This document shows, in pieces, positions 16,143 to 25,073 of a stretch of 64,000 nucleotides of DNA; within the stretch, counting starts at the first letter, position 1; each line of letters begins with the position of its first letter. The translations under genes were made by a program, and so were the position numbers. The notes under the pieces were generated by a model. It did not search any database, was not told the origin of the DNA, and was given only the letters and a program-made list of their open reading frames with translations. Where the stretch lies: positions 2,509,001 to 2,573,000 of the forward strand of contig NC_013854.1 in assembly GCF_000010725.1 (NCBI RefSeq), given 5' to 3'. Source of the DNA: Azospirillum sp. B510. Lineage in GTDB: Bacteria; Pseudomonadota; Alphaproteobacteria; Azospirillales; Azospirillaceae.

Positions 16143-17153
16143 GCGGCGCGACAGCGGACAGCCGGGCCGGCCGCGGGTCTTCAGCAGCAGCGGATTCCAG
16201 GCGATCATCCGGGCGACCTCGCCGAGAGTTGCCTTGCGGTCGCGCTGGATGGCGCGGCGCTTGGCGATCATGCGCGGCAAACCGCGGAACGCGTCGCGGA
16301 TGCCGCGGCCGATGGCACCGGTGCGTCCGCTGCCCAGGCTGCGCAGCACGAGATAAAACACCAGCAGCGCATGGCCGGCGAAGGCCAGCGGCAGCAGCGG
16401 CAGCGGCATGTTCTTCACCATCGTCCACACCAGATTGCGGACACCGTGATACTGGGCGAAGGTGCCATACTGCTTCGACACGCCGCTGCTGACATGCTCG
16501 ACCACCGCGTCGCCGACCTGGGCGGCCGGGCCGCCGGCAAGCCGGATGCGGAAACCGAGATCGACATCCTCGCAGTAGCAGAAGAAATCCTCGTCGAAGC
16601 CGCCGACAGCCTCGAAATGGCCGCGCCGGTACATCGCGGCGGCGGCGCAGGGCGAGAAGACGTCTCCGCTGTAATAGGGCGGCTTCAGCATGCGGCGGTA
16701 ATTGACCCGCCAGGCGAAGCCGAAAATGGAATATTGATCGCCCTCGCCATCGATCATGCTCGGGTCGTGCGAAAAGAGCTGGGTGGACCCGAACATCGCC
16801 ACGTCGGGCTGGACCCGCGCGGCGGCCTGCAACCGCTCCATCCAATCGCGGCGCGGGAAGGCGTCGGGGTTCAGCGTCACGATCCAGGGGACGGTGGCGC
16901 CGGCGGCGCCGATGTTGTTGGCCTTGGCGAAGCCGCAATTCGTGTCGAGCCGGACCATGCGGAAGCGCGGATCGGCGGGCAGGACGATGCCATCGACGTC
17001 CTTCGAGGCATTGTCGACGATCACCACCTCGAAGGCGGAATCGGTCTGGTCGAGCAGACAGCCAATGACGCGATTGACGAAGTCCGCACAATTAAAGCTG
17101 ACGATAATGATTCGGCTGTGCCGATCATTCGCATCGTCCACAAGATGTGACAT
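16104..17153 (-). CDS. Glycosyltransferase family 2 with C-terminal membrane segment
   Basis: From ATG 17153 the product has 349 residues. The GT2 core shows IIIVSFNCADFVNRVIGCLL, EVVIVDNASKD, GFAKANNIGA, WIVTLNPDAFP and the acceptor-site motif FDEDFFCYCEDVDLGFRI. A hydrophobic stretch (LPLAFAGHALLVFYLVLRSL) may anchor it to the membrane. It is convergent with the preceding gene and their 3' ends overlap by 39 bases on opposite strands. A longer frame to 17210 adds only a poor N-terminus, so the shorter start was chosen. The substrate is unknown; the context points to a polysaccharide. Confidence 0.82.
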   Translation of the reverse strand: MSHLVDDANDRHSRIIIVSFNCADFVNRVIGCLLDQTDSAFEVVIVDNASKDVDGIVLPADPRFRMVRLDTNCGFAKANNIGAAGATVPWIVTLNPDAFPRRDWMERLQAAARVQPDVAMFGSTQLFSHDPSMIDGEGDQYSIFGFAWRVNYRRMLKPPYYSGDVFSPCAAAAMYRRGHFEAVGGFDEDFFCYCEDVDLGFRIRLAGGPAAQVGDAVVEHVSSGVSKQYGTFAQYHGVRNLVWTMVKNMPLPLLPLAFAGHALLVFYLVLRSLGSGRTGAIGRGIRDAFRGLPRMIAKRRAIQRDRKATLGEVARMIAWNPLLLKTRGRPGCPLSRRSDQPPSVGVEKA

Positions 17154-17326
17154 GTGTTGGTAGCGTCCCTGTTCACGCGTCCCTCTAAAGCTTATAGCCA
17201 TTCTCCTCACCGACCGAAAGCCGGAAAAGGGATGTGGGACTTTGCGCCATGGCGCCTCCCTGCCAAACCGGATACCAAGTCATGCCTCCCTCCCCTCCCA
17301 CGCAGTCAGCCCGGATGGTCCCTCCC

Positions 17327-18298
17327 ATGCGCGTTCTCCTGACCGGCGCGACCGGCTTCGTCGGCCGCCACACCGTCCCGCTGCTGGCCGCCGGCGGCCA
17401 TCAGGTGCGCGCCGCCCTTCGCCAGCCGCTCGGCGGAGCGGGGAGCGGCCCATGGGACGGCCCATGGGACACCGCGATCGTCGGCGACATCGGTCCCGGC
17501 ACCGACTGGACGGCGGCGCTCGCCGGCATCGACGCGGTGATCCATATGGCCGCCCGCGTCCATGTCATGCGCGACACCGCCGCCGATCCGCTGGCGGAGT
17601 TCTGCCGGGTCAACAGCGCCGGCACCGTCCGGCTGGCGGAACAGGCGGCGGCGGCCGGGGTCAAGCGCTTCGTATTCCTCAGCAGCATCAAGGCGATGGT
17701 GGACGAAAGCCGCCCCACCCCGCTGGACGCGGCGGAGACGCCCGGTCCCCACAGCCCCTACGGCATCTCCAAACTGGAGGCCGAGCGGGCGCTTGCGGCG
17801 ATCTCCGCCCGCAGCGGAATGGAGGTGGCGGTGATCCGTCCGCCGCTGGTCTATGGCCCTGGTGCCGCCGGCAACATGCGGGCGCTGGTGAGGCTGGTGG
17901 CGACCGGCCTGCCGCTGCCGCTGGGCGGCATCCACAACCGGCGCAGCCTGATCTATGTCGGCAACCTCGCCGACGCGGTGGTGACGGTGCTGGAGCATCC
18001 CGCCGCCGCCGGACAGACCTTCCTGGTCCAGGATGGGGAGCCGCTGTCCACCGCCGATCTGGTGCGCGCCATCGCCATCGCCCTGGACCGACCGGCAAGG
18101 CTGATCCCGGTGCCGCGCGGCCTGATGGCGCTGGCGGCGCGGCTGACCGGCACGCGGGCTGTGTTCGACCGGCTGGCCGGTACGCTGATGGTGGATGACC
18201 GCCCCATCCGCGACCGACTCGGCTGGCGTCCGCCCCATGATCTTGCGTCCGGGTTGCGCGTCACCGCGGAATGGTTCAAAGCTTGCCGCGGCCGATGA
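17327..18298 (+). CDS. NAD-dependent sugar epimerase/dehydratase (SDR family)
   Basis: This 323-residue extended SDR protein has the NAD-binding GXXGXXG motif at its start (MRVLLTGATGFVGRHTVPLL), a conserved AVIHMAARVHVM segment and the catalytic YGISK with Tyr and Lys (SPYGISKLEAERAL). The sugar-side residues include VYGPGAAGNMRALV. It resembles UDP-glucose 4-epimerase-like proteins in O-antigen clusters. ATG 17327 was chosen because the Rossmann motif begins there; in-frame ATGs at 17315 and further upstream exist. A perfect 12-base tandem repeat (GGCCCATGGGAC twice, around 17451 to 17474) encodes GPWDGPWD. It precedes the CapD-like gene by 73 bases. Confidence 0.87.
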   Translation: MRVLLTGATGFVGRHTVPLLAAGGHQVRAALRQPLGGAGSGPWDGPWDTAIVGDIGPGTDWTAALAGIDAVIHMAARVHVMRDTAADPLAEFCRVNSAGTVRLAEQAAAAGVKRFVFLSSIKAMVDESRPTPLDAAETPGPHSPYGISKLEAERALAAISARSGMEVAVIRPPLVYGPGAAGNMRALVRLVATGLPLPLGGIHNRRSLIYVGNLADAVVTVLEHPAAAGQTFLVQDGEPLSTADLVRAIAIALDRPARLIPVPRGLMALAARLTGTRAVFDRLAGTLMVDDRPIRDRLGWRPPHDLASGLRVTAEWFKACRGR

Positions 18299-18371
18299 TG
18301 CGGTCGATGACAAGGCGCGGACCCGCCATGACCGGCTCCCGCGGCCGAACGAAAGAACAAGGTGCAGCGGC

Positions 18372-20306
18372 ATGCGTATCCCGTCCGCACGGGCATTTGT
18401 GGTGTTCCTGCATGATCTGGTGATGACCGGGGCCGCCCTGGTCGTCGCCCTTTATCTGCGGGTGGGCGGTTCCGCCTTCGGCCTCTATTCCGACGCGCTG
18501 ACCATCGCGCTGCCGGTGCTGGTCGGCGTTTCGGCGGCGGTCTTCCTGCTGTTCGGGCTGTATCGCGGCATCTGGCGCTACGCCTCCATCCCCGACCTGA
18601 TGCAGGTGGTGCGCGCCGTCACGGTGGCGGTGCTGTGCTTCGTGCTGGTGATGTTCCTGCTGACCCGGGCCGAACTGCTGCCCCGCTCGCTGCCGCCGAT
18701 CCTGTGGCTGGTGCAGATGCTGCTGCTCGGCGGCCCGCGCTTCGCCTACCGCTTCCTGAAGGACCGCCGCTTCAGCTGGGCCGAGGCGGTGGAGGGCGTG
18801 CCGCGCATTCCCGTGCTGCTGCTGGGCGTCGGCGACGCGGCGGAGCTGTTCATCCGCTCGCTCGACCAGCCGGGCCAGTCGGCCTACCGCGTCGTCGGCA
18901 TCCTGGACGACAAGGGCCGGCGCATCGGCCATGCCGTGCGCGGCGTGCCGGTGCTGGGCGGAGCGGATGATCTGGAACAGGTGGTCCAGACGCTGGAGCG
19001 CAAGGGCGAACGGCCGCAGCGGCTGATCGTCACCAAGGGCGACGCCGAGCTGAAGGGATCGACCCTGCGCAGCCTGCTCGACCGGGCGGAGGCGCTGGGG
19101 CTGGTCCTGTCGCGCCTGCCCAGCCTGACCGAGTTCAAATCGGCGCTGGGCGAAGGCAAGGGCATCGAGGTGCGCCCGATCGCGCTGGAGGATCTGCTGG
19201 GCCGGCCGCAGGCGGTGCTGGACCGCGGGGCGATCGCCGGGCTGGTCGGCGGGCGGCGGGTGATCGTCACCGGCGCCGGCGGCACCATCGGCAGCGAGCT
19301 GGTCCGCCAGATCGCCGCGCTGGGACCGGAACGGCTGATCCTGCTCGATGCCGGTGAATTCAACCTCTACAGCATCGAGATGGAGGTGCGGGAGAAGTTC
19401 CCCGGCCTGGACCCTCGCCCGGTGATCGCCGACGTGCGCGACCGCGACCGGGTCATGCGCCTGTTCCAGGACGAGCGTCCGGCCCTGGTCTTCCACGCCG
19501 CGGCGCTGAAGCATGTGCCGCTGGTGGAGGCCAACCCGTGCGAGGGCGCGCTGACCAACGTCGTCGGCACCCGCAATGTCGCCGATGCGGCGCGCGCCGC
19601 CGGCTGCCTCGCCATGGTGCTGATCTCCACCGACAAGGCGATCCGCCCGACCAGCGTGATGGGCGCGGCCAAGCGCTTCGCCGAGACCTATTGCCAGGCG
19701 CTCGACGTGCTGCCGCCGCGCGACGGCGGCGAGCAGGCCACCCGCTACATGACCGTGCGCTTCGGCAATGTGCTGGGTTCCTCGGGCTCGGTGGTGCCGC
19801 TGTTCACCCGGCAGCTCGCCAAGGGCGGCCCGCTGACCGTCACCCATCCCGACATGCGCCGCTATTTCATGACGGTGCGCGAGGCGGTGGAGCTGGTGCT
19901 GCAAGCCTCCGCCCATGGCGCCACCCGCGCCGAGGACCGCGGCAAGATCCTGGTGCTGGACATGGGAGAGCCGGTGAAGATCGCCGACCTCGCCCGCCAG
20001 ATGATCCGGCTGGCCGGCTACCGCCCCGGCGTCGACATCCAGATCGCCTATACCGGCCTGCGTCCGGGCGAGAAGCTGTTCGAGGAAATCCTGACCGCGG
20101 CGGAGGCGCCGAGCCGGACCGAGGCCGACGGCGTCTTCCTCGCATCCCCCCGGCTGATCGATTACGCGCTGATCAACCGCGCGGTGGGCGAGCTGGAGGC
20201 GGCGGCGCGCGGCGGCGACGGCGAGCGGGTTCTGTCCATCCTCGGCACCATCGTCCCCGATTTCCGCGCCGAGGCGGTGCTTCCGTCCGCCGCGACACAG
20301 GCGTGA
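18372..20306 (+). CDS. CapD/WbpM/FlaA1-type membrane nucleotide-sugar 4,6-dehydratase
   Basis: The product (644 residues) has four N-terminal membrane helices (from FVVFLHDLVMTGAALVVALY) and a first Rossmann-like domain (IPVLLLGVGDAAELFIRSL). A second catalytic SDR domain carries VIVTGAGGTIGSELVRQI (about residues 297 to 314), AALKHVPLVEANP and ISTDKAIRPTSVMGA, where the usual Tyr of YxxxK is replaced by Met, as in WbpM-type 4,6-dehydratases. It should convert UDP-GlcNAc to a 4-keto-6-deoxy sugar for surface polysaccharide. AAGG nine bases upstream supports the start at 18372. It closes the polysaccharide cluster. Confidence 0.9.
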   Translation: MRIPSARAFVVFLHDLVMTGAALVVALYLRVGGSAFGLYSDALTIALPVLVGVSAAVFLLFGLYRGIWRYASIPDLMQVVRAVTVAVLCFVLVMFLLTRAELLPRSLPPILWLVQMLLLGGPRFAYRFLKDRRFSWAEAVEGVPRIPVLLLGVGDAAELFIRSLDQPGQSAYRVVGILDDKGRRIGHAVRGVPVLGGADDLEQVVQTLERKGERPQRLIVTKGDAELKGSTLRSLLDRAEALGLVLSRLPSLTEFKSALGEGKGIEVRPIALEDLLGRPQAVLDRGAIAGLVGGRRVIVTGAGGTIGSELVRQIAALGPERLILLDAGEFNLYSIEMEVREKFPGLDPRPVIADVRDRDRVMRLFQDERPALVFHAAALKHVPLVEANPCEGALTNVVGTRNVADAARAAGCLAMVLISTDKAIRPTSVMGAAKRFAETYCQALDVLPPRDGGEQATRYMTVRFGNVLGSSGSVVPLFTRQLAKGGPLTVTHPDMRRYFMTVREAVELVLQASAHGATRAEDRGKILVLDMGEPVKIADLARQMIRLAGYRPGVDIQIAYTGLRPGEKLFEEILTAAEAPSRTEADGVFLASPRLIDYALINRAVGELEAAARGGDGERVLSILGTIVPDFRAEAVLPSAATQA

Positions 20307-20373
20307 TCGGGATCCGATCGGGGGGCTCGTTCCGGCTGCGGAAAAAAGTGGGACACGGGGTGATTTTAAGCGC

Positions 20374-20402
20374 TTGCATCCCCAAAAGGCCTGTGGCATA
20401 AC
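20374..20402 (+). promoter_or_regulatory. Possible sigma-70-type promoter of the tRNA-Thr pair
   Basis: TTGCAT (20374-20379) and CATAAC (20397-20402) are separated by 17 bases and lie about 75 bases upstream of the first tRNA gene. The match to consensus is partial (-35 with TTG, -10 with ATAA). Confidence 0.4.
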
Positions 20403-20478
20403 CCGCGCCACTTCGGGGGGCGGTCAAGCCTGAACGCCTCGCCCGGAGGCATCGCCTCTGCGATGATCGGTTATCGGG

Positions 20479-20553
<75 letters not shown>

Positions 20554-20589
20554 TTCCTCCGATCCCGCGATCAGGCGCCTGCATCTGGC

Positions 20590-20664
<75 letters not shown>

Positions 20665-20800
20665 TTCCTCCTTTTAAAATATCCCCTGAAAAATCCCCGC
20701 ATCGCTTCCTTGACCTTGCCGCCGAAAGGCCGCAAGACATCCGCGCGTTTCCATGGTTCGGGAAACCATGGGCGCGGGTTCGTTTCGGGAGGATGTCACC

Positions 20801-21880
20801 ATGGCCGGCAACAGCTTCGGCACGCTTTTCCGCTTCACCACCTGGGGCGAGAGCCACGGTCCGGCCATCGGCGTCGTCGTCGACGGCTGCCCGTCGCTGC
20901 TCGACCTTGTCGCGGAAACCGACATCCAGCCCTGGATGGACAAGCGCCGGCCCGGCCAATCGCGCTACACCACCCAGCGCCAGGAGCCCGATCAGGTCAG
21001 GATCCTGTCCGGCGTGTTCGAGGGCAAGACCACCGGCACGCCGATCTCCCTGCTGATCGAGAACACCGACCAGCGCTCCAAGGATTACAGCGACATCGCC
21101 GGCAAATTCCGCCCCGGCCATGCCGACTACACCTATTGGCAGAAATACGGCATCCGCGACTACCGCGGCGGCGGCCGCTCCTCGGCGCGGGAAACCGCCT
21201 GCCGGGTCGCCGCCGGCGCTGTGGCGCGCAAGGTGCTGGGCTCCGCCATCCAGGTGCGCGGCGCCCTGGTGCAGGTCGGCCCGCACAGGATCGACCACAG
21301 CCGCTGGGACTGGGCGGAGATCGACAACAATCCCTTCTTCTGCCCCGACCCGGTCGCCGCCGCCCAATGGGCCGATTATCTCGACGGCATCCGCAAGAGC
21401 GGCTCCTCGGCCGGCGCGGTGGTGGAGCTGGTGGCGTCGGGCGTGCCGGTGGGGCTGGGCGACCCGCTCTATGACAAGCTGGACAGCGACCTCGCCCGCG
21501 CGATGATGACGATCAACGCGGTCAAGGGGGTGGAGATCGGCAACGGCTTCGCCGCCGCCGCGCTGACCGGCGAGGAGAACGCCGACCAGATGCGCATGGG
21601 GCAGGACGGGCGGCCGCAATTCCTGTCCAACCACGCCGGCGGCATCCTGGGCGGCATCTCCACCGGGCAGGACATCGTCGTCCGCTTCGCGGTGAAGCCG
21701 ACCAGTTCGATCCTGACGCCGCGCCAGACGGTGGACACCGCCGGCAACGATACCGACATCCTGACCAAGGGCCGCCACGACCCCTGCGTCGGCATCCGCG
21801 CCGTACCGGTGGGCGAGGCGATGATGGCCTGCGTGCTGGCCGACCATCTGCTGCGTCGGCGGGCCGAACGGCGGGAGTAA
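20801..21880 (+). CDS. aroC: Chorismate synthase
   Basis: Chorismate synthase (359 residues) converts 5-enolpyruvylshikimate 3-phosphate to chorismate using reduced FMN, the last step of the shikimate pathway in the cytoplasm. Signatures are intact: [20 protein letters not shown] at the N-terminus, [41 protein letters not shown] and the C-terminal [17 protein letters not shown]. The start at 20801 follows GGGAGGA with seven bases of spacing. Length is normal for the family. Confidence 0.97.
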   Translation: MAGNSFGTLFRFTTWGESHGPAIGVVVDGCPSLLDLVAETDIQPWMDKRRPGQSRYTTQRQEPDQVRILSGVFEGKTTGTPISLLIENTDQRSKDYSDIAGKFRPGHADYTYWQKYGIRDYRGGGRSSARETACRVAAGAVARKVLGSAIQVRGALVQVGPHRIDHSRWDWAEIDNNPFFCPDPVAAAQWADYLDGIRKSGSSAGAVVELVASGVPVGLGDPLYDKLDSDLARAMMTINAVKGVEIGNGFAAAALTGEENADQMRMGQDGRPQFLSNHAGGILGGISTGQDIVVRFAVKPTSSILTPRQTVDTAGNDTDILTKGRHDPCVGIRAVPVGEAMMACVLADHLLRRRAERRE

Positions 21881-21930
21881 GGGCGTCGGACGCCCCCTCC
21901 CCTGTTCAACGCACATCACAGGATCACCCG

Positions 21931-22509
21931 ATGCCAGCCCCCCGCCACGGACAGCGCCTCCCGATCCTCGCCTTGGCGATGCTCGCCGCCCTTTCCACCG
22001 GCGCGGCCAAGGCCGACGACAGGCCGTTCCGGGAGTTCGACGAGACCTTCAAAAGCTGGAGGCTCTACTGCCAGCTCTGGAGCGAAACCCGGCAGGTGGA
22101 GTGCGAGCTGTCCACCCGCGGCATCAACGACCGCACCGCCCGGCTGGTCTGGCTGCGCTCGACCGACCGCTGGCGCGAGGGGCTGCGCTTCCGGGTCGCC
22201 GCCGAGTCCCTCGATCTGGACAAGCTGGTGCGGGTCTGGGCCGACCGGGCGGTGTTCAAGCCCGATTCCCCCTGCAAGCCCTACCGGTTCGAGACCAACA
22301 CCTGCGCCGTGACCGACCCCGACATCAACCGCCGCATGGTGGAGAAGATCGCCCCGGCGCCGGAGGCCTCGATCGTCGGCCAGTCGCCGGCCGGCGGCAA
22401 GACCGAGGTGCGCTTCCCGCTTTCCGGCTTCCGCGAGGCATTGGAACGGAGCGACGCCATCCGCGCGATGGCGGGCCGCCCCTGGGCGACCAGCCCCGGC
22501 GCCGACTGA
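21931..22509 (+). CDS. Secreted protein resembling invasion-associated locus B (IalB)
   Basis: This 192-residue protein has a clear Sec signal peptide (RLPILALAMLAALSTGAAKA, cut near residue 27). The mature part contains four cysteines in two pairs (YCQLW, VECEL, PCKP, NTCAV), suggesting disulfides in the periplasm. The pattern around FKSWRLYCQL and the later KTEVRFPLSGFREAL resembles the IalB-like family common in alphaproteobacteria, whose molecular role is not established. It lies between aroC and rnr on the same strand. Confidence 0.6.
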   Translation: MPAPRHGQRLPILALAMLAALSTGAAKADDRPFREFDETFKSWRLYCQLWSETRQVECELSTRGINDRTARLVWLRSTDRWREGLRFRVAAESLDLDKLVRVWADRAVFKPDSPCKPYRFETNTCAVTDPDINRRMVEKIAPAPEASIVGQSPAGGKTEVRFPLSGFREALERSDAIRAMAGRPWATSPGAD

Positions 22510-22557
22510 TCCCCCTATGGCGAACGCCACGACAAGAACCGACGGACCCGCCATCCA

Positions 22558-24714
22558 GTGACCGACAGCCAGTTCCCCGCCAAGGACGCCATCCTCGCCT
22601 TCATCCGGTCCAGCACCACCCCCGTCGGCAAGCGCGAGATCGCCCGCGCCTTCAAGCTGTCGGGGTCGGCCGACCGCGAGATGCTGAAGGAGCTGCTGCG
22701 GGATCTGGAGGCCGACGGCGCGGTCGAGCGCGGGCGCAACAAGCGCATGGCCCCGCCGCGATCCCTGCCCGCCGTCGCCGTGCTGCTGGTCACCGGCGTC
22801 GATGCGGACGGCGAACTGTCGGCCCGGCCGCTGACCTGGACCGGCGACGGCACCCCGCCGCGCATCTTCCTGCTGCCGGAGAAGCGGTCGCGCGGCGAGG
22901 ACAAGCCGCTGGCGGTCGGCGATACGCTGCTGGCGAAGCTCGCCCGCATCAACGACCGCCTCTATGAGGGCCGCATCATCCGCCGCATCGACGGCGAGCG
23001 CGAGGGGCGCATCCTCGGCGTCTACCGGCCGAGCGCCGATGGTGGGCGCATCCACCCGACCGACCGCCGCCACAAGACCGAATTCCTTGTGCTTCCACCC
23101 AACCGCGGCGAGGCCGAGCCGGGCGACCTCGTCTTCGCCGACATCCTGCCGGCGGGCCGCGCCGGCCAGCCCCAGGCCCGCGTGGTCGAGCGGCTGGGCT
23201 CGACCGACGAGCCGCGCGCCTTCAGCCTGATCGCCATCCACGCCCATGGCATCCCCACCGTCTTCCCCCATCCGGCCCTGCGCGAGGCCGAGCTGGCGGC
23301 GGTGCCGGCGCTGATGCAGCGGGAGGATCTGCGCGACCTCCCGCTGGTGACGATCGACGGCGCCGACGCCCGCGACTTCGACGACGCGGTGTGGGCCGAG
23401 CCGGACGGCGACCCGGAGAATCCGGAGGGCTGGCATCTGCTGGTCGCCATCGCCGACGTGTCCTATTACGTGCGGCCGGGATCGGCGCTCGACCGCGTGG
23501 CGTACGAGCGCGGCAACTCGGTGTACTTCCCCGACCGCGTCGTGCCGATGCTGCCCGAAGCCCTGTCGAACGGGCTGTGCTCGCTGCGGCCGGGGGAGGA
23601 CCGCGCCTGCCTCGCCTTCCATCTGTGGATCGACCGCAACGGTGTGCTGATCCGGCATCGGCTGGTCCGCGGACTCATGCGGTCGGCGGCGCGGCTGACC
23701 TATGAACAGGTGCAGGAATGCCACGACGGTCGGATGGACGAGGCGACGGCACCGCTCGCCGACACGGTGATCGCCCCGCTGTTCGGCGCGTACGCCCGGC
23801 TCGCCGCCGCCCGCGCCCGGCGCGGTACGCTGGAGCTGGACCTGCCGGAGCGCCGCGTCCGCATCGACGAACGCGGCCGGGTCGCGGAGATCGCCCGGCG
23901 CGAGCGCCATGACAGCCATCGGCTGATCGAGGAGTTCATGATCGCCGCCAACGTCGCGGCGGCGGAGGTGCTGGAACGGCGCGCCATGCCCGGTCTCTTC
24001 CGCATCCACGACCGCCCGTCGATGGAGAAGATGGAGGCGCTGCGCGGTTTCCTCGCCGGCCTCGGCCATCCGCTGGTCAAGAGCGCCGACCTGACGCCGG
24101 ACCATTTCACCCGCATCCTGCGCAAGGTGGAGGGCACCTCGCACGCGCCGCTGGTCAGCGAGGTGATCCTGCGCGCCCAGGCCCAGGCCAGCTACAGCCC
24201 GGACAATATCGGCCATTTCGGGCTGGCTCTGCACCGCTACGCCCATTTCACCTCGCCGATCCGCCGCTATGCCGACCTGATCGTCCACCGGGCGCTGATC
24301 CGCACGCTGGGGCTCGGCGTCGGCGGGCTTGACGACGAAACGCTGGGCCGGCTGGCGGAGATCGGCGAGCATCTGTCCGGCACCGAACGCCGCGCCGCCA
24401 CCGCCGAACGCGACGCCATCGACCGCTACACCGCCGCCTTCCTCGCCGACCGGGTGGGGGAGCGTTTCAGCGGCCGCATCTCCGGCGTCAGCCGCTTCGG
24501 ACTGTTCGTCCGGCTGGACGAGAGCGGCGCCGACGGGCTGGTTCCCGCCAGCAGCCTGCCCGACGACAGGTACGACCATGACGAGGCGGTACACGCTCTG
24601 GTCGGCCAGCGTACGGGGCGGACCTACCGCCTCGGCGGCCCGGTCAAGCTGGTGCTGGTCGAGGCCGATCCGGTCAGCGGCAGCACGCTGTTCCGGCTGG
24701 CCGACTCGGCGTGA
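22558..24714 (+). CDS. rnr: Ribonuclease R
   Basis: The protein (718 residues) is a processive 3'-5' exoribonuclease that degrades structured RNA. An N-terminal winged helix (KREIARAFKLSGSADREML) and cold-shock-like domains are followed by the RNB catalytic core with the metal-binding aspartates in TIDGADARDFDDAVWAE, and SNGLCSLRPGEDR. The C-terminal S1 domain starts near residue 630 (GERFSGRISGVSRFGLFVRL). A GTG at 22558 is used because the upstream ATG leads to a stop. The lysine-rich tail seen in some homologues is absent. Confidence 0.95.
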   Translation: MTDSQFPAKDAILAFIRSSTTPVGKREIARAFKLSGSADREMLKELLRDLEADGAVERGRNKRMAPPRSLPAVAVLLVTGVDADGELSARPLTWTGDGTPPRIFLLPEKRSRGEDKPLAVGDTLLAKLARINDRLYEGRIIRRIDGEREGRILGVYRPSADGGRIHPTDRRHKTEFLVLPPNRGEAEPGDLVFADILPAGRAGQPQARVVERLGSTDEPRAFSLIAIHAHGIPTVFPHPALREAELAAVPALMQREDLRDLPLVTIDGADARDFDDAVWAEPDGDPENPEGWHLLVAIADVSYYVRPGSALDRVAYERGNSVYFPDRVVPMLPEALSNGLCSLRPGEDRACLAFHLWIDRNGVLIRHRLVRGLMRSAARLTYEQVQECHDGRMDEATAPLADTVIAPLFGAYARLAAARARRGTLELDLPERRVRIDERGRVAEIARRERHDSHRLIEEFMIAANVAAAEVLERRAMPGLFRIHDRPSMEKMEALRGFLAGLGHPLVKSADLTPDHFTRILRKVEGTSHAPLVSEVILRAQAQASYSPDNIGHFGLALHRYAHFTSPIRRYADLIVHRALIRTLGLGVGGLDDETLGRLAEIGEHLSGTERRAATAERDAIDRYTAAFLADRVGERFSGRISGVSRFGLFVRLDESGADGLVPASSLPDDRYDHDEAVHALVGQRTGRTYRLGGPVKLVLVEADPVSGSTLFRLADSA

Positions 24715-25073
24715 CGGACAGGCGGCCGCCGGCGGCGTTGCATAATGGCAACGCTTGAGCTTCGACGCCGACTCGTGACTCCGCCACGGTTTGGCCACGG
24801 CGCTGTCATATCAGCGTGACCTTGGCGACACAGGGCTGGACAATCCGCAACATTGTGGTGGGGCCCACAATTTTGTCCCGCCCGCCCCGCCGAACGAAGG
24901 TGTATCTATTATCCATCCGGGATCGGGAACATCCTCGTCCGGTCCGGCTGCTGGAAAGGGAGGCCGCGGTTCGCTCCATGGCCCAGTTCGATCACAAGTT
25001 GCGCGATCACGGTCCGTGCGATCACGGCAAGCCGTCCCAACTGCCTCCTTTCCGGATCCGGGCGATCTCAGGC
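24715..25073. other. Gene-free interval between rnr and the S41 protease gene
   Basis: No convincing gene or terminator is visible in these 359 bases. The protease frame stays open upstream of its likely start, with an alternative ATG at 24978, but the extension is low in hydrophobicity and would bury the signal peptide. GCGATCACGG recurs twice around 25003-25027 with no evident function. Confidence 0.4.

Noticed and set aside
18276..20411. Minus-strand frame of 711 residues opposite the CapD-like gene
   Set aside because: His/Gln/Arg-rich product with no motifs; the plus strand holds a complete dehydratase.
21916..24798. Minus-strand frame of 960 residues opposite rnr
   Set aside because: It is a shadow of high GC coding sequence; the plus strand has complete ribonuclease R motifs, and the minus product has no recognisable domain.
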